The notes below the pieces were generated by a model. The model had not been told where the DNA came from, did no database searches, and saw only the letters and a list, made by a program, of their open reading frames with translations. A program made the translations under genes and the position numbers. Positions 17,160 to 18,662 of a DNA stretch of 18,662 bases are shown piece after piece. Numbering within the stretch: position 1 is the first letter of the stretch; each line of letters begins with the position of its first letter. The stretch is from Spirogloea muscicola (Eukaryota > Streptophyta > Zygnematophyceae > Spirogloeales > Spirogloeaceae): NCBI GenBank assembly GCA_009602725.1, contig WELB01000192.1, positions 235,756-254,417 of the forward strand, given 5' to 3'.

Positions 17160-18128
17160 TTTTTTGCAGCCCAAAGTGAACTCCTCTGTGCCTCCGTATT
17201 TGTTGTCTTAAATCAACTTGATCTGTACTTAATACTAAGTATTGTCTAATGCATACTCTTGCATCTGCTAAATGGCAAGTGCATTTAACAATCTGGCATC
17301 TGCTATATGGCAAGCACAATCAAAAAATATTACTACTAACTTATGACATTAGATTTGCAAGTGGAGTCTCTTGAATACTGGACTACTGTAAACAGTCAAA
17401 GATTTTAGCAAATCTTCATAACATCAAACCAATTCTGTTTACTAACTTAATAAAGCATACTTGTGTCTGAAATATTTTCCACGTTTTAACATGATTACAT
17501 TATGTTTGTTACATTGTTATAGGAAATTGGAAATAGACAACCACCATGTATATATGACCAATTTCTCACAATATCTGGTCGTATATATGACGTTGAATCG
17601 AAGAAAGTTGTGCAAAAATATAAATCTTACGAATACACTAACTTTCAAAAGTGAAAAATACTTGACTTGATAATAGCGGCATGTCATACACTTCATATTG
17701 TCGAAATATCACCTAATTACTCTCTTGTTGGCTAGTTTGCAGTTTAGGTAGGGTTTTAGGATGATAATATAACCTGGAAAGAAACAACTCTTCCAAAGTA
17801 ATGACATAGCTGTAAAAAGTAACCCAAAGATGTTAACAAAGTTCAAGAGTTGAGGAAAATGCCAACCACAGTATGACTATACAGTACCTATTTGACGATA
17901 AGAGTTACCCCCCAAAAAAGCTATGTAATGCACGAGAGGCTAAGTCAAGCCAACATGGTTCAGGCAAAGCTGGTGCAAATGATGGGGAGCCAATGTCGAC
18001 AATGCACCCCCAAGAAAGGTCATGGTCGTGAAAGGCCAGTCCTTGGCCAGTCCATCTCCTTGGCCAGCAAAATTGACCAGTGTTCACAATGGCTGGCTAC
18101 TGCGAGGTGGAAGTGACGTGCAATGAAA
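17160..18128. other. AT-rich intergenic stretch downstream of the plus-strand desiccation gene
   Basis: No supportable gene. 17220-17900 is AT-rich. It holds an imperfect direct repeat, GCATCTGCTAAATGGCAAGT (17261) and GCATCTGCTATATGGCAAGC (17296), and a repeated GTATATATGAC (17548 and 17581). From about 17930 the composition shifts back toward GC and repeat-like DNA. Confidence 0.55.
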
Positions 18129-18301
18129 GATGGAGGGCTTGAGGCCAAAGACGAGCACGTTCTCAAACGTAAATCACCTGCTGCTAAGCCGACCCGCTCA
18201 GTAACCACGGGTCAGCAAGTAGAGGTTGCTAATCAACGTCCGAAAGCCGGACTGCCGCAGAGATCCCAGGCGCTCTGCCACCAACTAGAGTTCGTCCAGC
18301 T
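18129..18301 (+). repeat. 180-bp dispersed repeat, copy 2
   Basis: Diverged copy of 9618-9797 in the same orientation. The palindromic part has changed on both arms (GACCCG ... CGGGTC here; TAACCCG ... CGAGTTA there), so pairing is kept. A TTTAGGG tract follows directly. Confidence 0.8.
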
Positions 18302-18310
18302 TCTTGGATT

Positions 18311-18348
18311 TGGGGTTTAGGCTTAGGGTTTAGGGTTTAGGGTTTAGA
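18311..18348 (+). repeat. Interstitial telomere-like tract (TTTAGGG), near perfect
   Basis: GGGTTTAGGCTTAGGG followed by consecutive perfect TTTAGGG units. It is the least degenerate of the four tracts in the window. Confidence 0.9.
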
Positions 18349-18618
18349 GCTCTAGTTGCACTTGGAGCAAACCATCAGCCTGCAAATGGGGAAGCTTCGC
18401 TAACCCCTGGTTGACAACGGCCATTCGCAGTATTTAGCAGCCGGAAACAATCTTGCGAAGATGTCATATTTGATCGCCTCAATTGCTCATTCAAGCTCAC
18501 ATTTACTGAGCCACAATTTGGAAGTGTGCTATTTCCGTATCGCTAACTTCCGGATATTGCTGGTCGCGAATTCCGCCGCCGTTGCCGCCGCATAACCCGC
18601 GCGCCGAGACTTGCGGTC

Positions 18619-18619
<1 letters not shown>

Positions 18620-18655
<36 letters not shown>
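18620..18655. repeat. (GGC)n trinucleotide repeat at the window edge
   Basis: About 12 GGC units, as in the Gly12-encoding run at the start of La. It may encode poly-Gly/Ala of a gene that continues outside the window, but no start or splice site can be tied to it. Confidence 0.85.
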
Positions 18656-18662
18656 TGCGGCG

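Overview
The window is nuclear DNA of a green alga, probably a trebouxiophyte-type chlorophyte. The clues are compact genes with short GT-AG introns, GC-rich exons, degenerate TTTAGGG-type (plant/Chlorella-type) telomere-like tracts, TGTAA motifs downstream of stop codons, and a plant-like tRNA-Asn. This placement is an inference; no sequence search was run.

Layout. Positions 1-3200 hold no gene I can support. They contain polypurine tracts, small tandem repeats and several copies of a roughly 50-bp hairpin-bearing dispersed repeat. Positions 3544-7028 (+) encode a genuine La protein (La motif, RRM1, xRRM2, RGG tail) in ten exons that join without a frame break. Convergent to it, roughly 10179-7482 (-), lies an unrecognised gene with two CxxC pairs followed by a helical, Ala-rich region; its proposed introns hold telomere-like DNA. 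Next come a 300-bp (AG)n microsatellite, a tRNA-Asn(GTT) on the minus strand (10828-10901) and an AT-rich stretch.

Positions 12264-17019 carry two complete desiccation-related proteins (PCC13-62 family, ferritin-like fold, signal peptide) head to head: 14006-12264 (-) and 15362-17019 (+). Each has five exons with the same intron phases and nearly the same exon lengths. By hand count they are roughly 70-75% identical, so they are an inverted gene duplication. The 1.36-kb divergent promoter has two mirror-image halves, each with a CCACGTGG G-box, ACGT-core elements, a GGA/G-rich tract and a TATA box about 100 nt from the ATG. The tail (17020-18662) is AT-rich. It then holds a second copy of a 180-bp repeat seen at 9618-9797, a perfect TTTAGGG tract and a GGC-repeat at the edge.

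The genes do not form one pathway. La binds the 3' UUU of Pol III transcripts such as the tRNA found here. The desiccation-related pair is probably co-regulated stress protection. The best leads are: a low-complexity segment inside La xRRM2 that may be an in-frame retained intron; the mirror-symmetric desiccation locus; two unrecognised families of dispersed hairpin repeats; and the unidentified CxxC gene.
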